64,000 nucleotides of DNA, from contig JARDYH010000002.1 in NCBI GenBank assembly GCA_029215795.1, positions 109,056,501 through 109,120,500 on the forward strand, read 5' to 3'. The translations under genes were made by a program, and so were the position numbers. Of the stretch, positions 63,076 to 64,000 are shown piece after piece. The notes under the pieces were generated by a model. It saw nothing but the letters and a program-made list of their open reading frames with translations. It had not been told where the DNA came from and did not search any database. Position 1 is the first letter of the stretch, and every line of letters begins with the position of its first letter. Source of the stretch: Anniella stebbinsi. Lineage: Eukaryota; Chordata; Lepidosauria; Squamata; Anniellidae.

Positions 63076-64000
63076 GGCTTTTGTAGTCTCAGGCAGGCAG
63101 CAACAAAAGTAGTTCAACAGGGCCCTGATAGTAAATCATACATGGCTGATGGACCATGTTTGACTTGGTGGGGCAAAAGTTGTGCAAGTCTGGCCTAGAG
63201 CTAGCTAGCATTGAGATGCCAAATTATCTGAGGAAAATGGGAAACCTGTCTAGAATGCATTTTTCTGTAAATAATAGGGTTGGGTTTTGCTGGCTATTTG
63301 CCAGCAAATTTCAGCAGAAGATCATTGCTTTTACCCATTGCACTAGTTACCTTGCGCAAGGATTGATTTATAATAATGTAATATCATTTGTGCTAGTGCT
63401 GATACACCACTGAAAACTACCCAAAGTGCTATAATTTGGAGGGGGGTCTGAGTCCTTTCTACAATACATCCCTGGCTTATTAAAAAGTGGTACTCTTTGA
63501 AAAACACATGCTCAAAAACACAAGCCATATGAATTCCACTTTCAATAGGTTTCATTGCTCCATTTAAAAAAACCCTGCAAAGACAAGTTGAAGCTCATGT
63601 TTACAAAACACTTAATATCCCCAAGTGGTTCAAGTGAGTATGTGTAGAAAAATTTGAAAACCTGGTATGAAAGTTTTGGGAAAAAAGCCTATAAAGTAGC
63701 TCGTGACTCAAGCCGAGTGTGAAAACCATTACAAATTTGTGCCTTCAAGACAATTCAGTAGTAGTATATCAAGAAATCAGAGGTTTTGTTGGAAGATTAA
63801 GCTGGTTTGTTATGTCTGATAGCACAGTTTAATTATTGTTCTTTTCAGTCACGGAATACATTACATTTTCACCAAAAAAAAAAGGGTTCACATTGCTCAA
63901 CTGGATATAAACTTTTTGTGTATTAAAATATTGGGAGAGCAAACCCTCTGCTATTGAAGAATAAAATGTCAGGGTGCAACTCTGCCAGAATTAAGCACTA
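63076..64000. other. Single-copy stretch
   Basis: An A11 run near 63874-63884. No gene, SINE or LINE recognised to the end of the window. Confidence 0.4.

Overview
The window reads as non-coding nuclear DNA of a vertebrate, most probably a squamate reptile (lizard or snake). The reasons are two Sauria-type tRNA-derived SINEs, a second tRNA-headed SINE family and a CR1 3' end of a type I associate with squamates. L2, L1 and Penelope-like remnants lie among very many short hAT-like and other inverted-repeat DNA transposons. There are no operons, bacterial ribosome-binding sites or long open frames. I found no intact protein-coding gene. Every translated stretch I can assign to a family is the decayed end of a retroelement. 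Family names rest on motif recognition from memory; no database search was run.

Layout. 0-10 kb: five inverted-repeat elements, a palindromic hAT (3222-3541), an L2 tail probably inserted in an older LINE (6785-7034) and a Sauria SINE (7168-7400). 10-20 kb: a 2 kb element built from consecutive long hairpins (13069-15123), its smaller relatives (11244-11469, 17778-18321), a second palindromic hAT copy (16408-16727) and a hAT with a perfect 8-bp target duplication (18848-19166). 20-30 kb: mostly single-copy DNA, then a broken Penelope-like element (22982-24505), two GC-rich transposons, a possible LTR, and the first copy of a GAGCTCC-ended element (28823-29490). 30-43 kb: the second GAGCTCC copy (32184-33133), a third hAT palindrome, a CR1 3' end (36037-36590) and a long single-copy stretch (about 38.0-39.0 kb) that could be conserved non-coding DNA.

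43-64 kb: a three-unit 44-bp minisatellite abuts a CpG island (43800-44345), the only promoter-like segment. Then come SINEs, an L2 ORF2 fragment with a single in-frame stop (47021-47637), a 1060-bp hAT with a perfect 8-bp duplication and four internal palindromes (49855-50914), two more hAT palindromes 180 bp apart (one nested in a smaller palindrome), a second hairpin-rich element (54117-55010), an L2 copy, an L1 fragment, and a SINE interrupted by a MITE (59588-59957).

The elements form a layered record: older LINEs and SINEs carry younger DNA transposons, and L2 tails have seeded most of the AAT/ATT microsatellites. Host function, if any, most likely lies in the CpG island and in the repeat-free stretches listed as candidate conserved non-coding DNA; those are inferences that need alignment.
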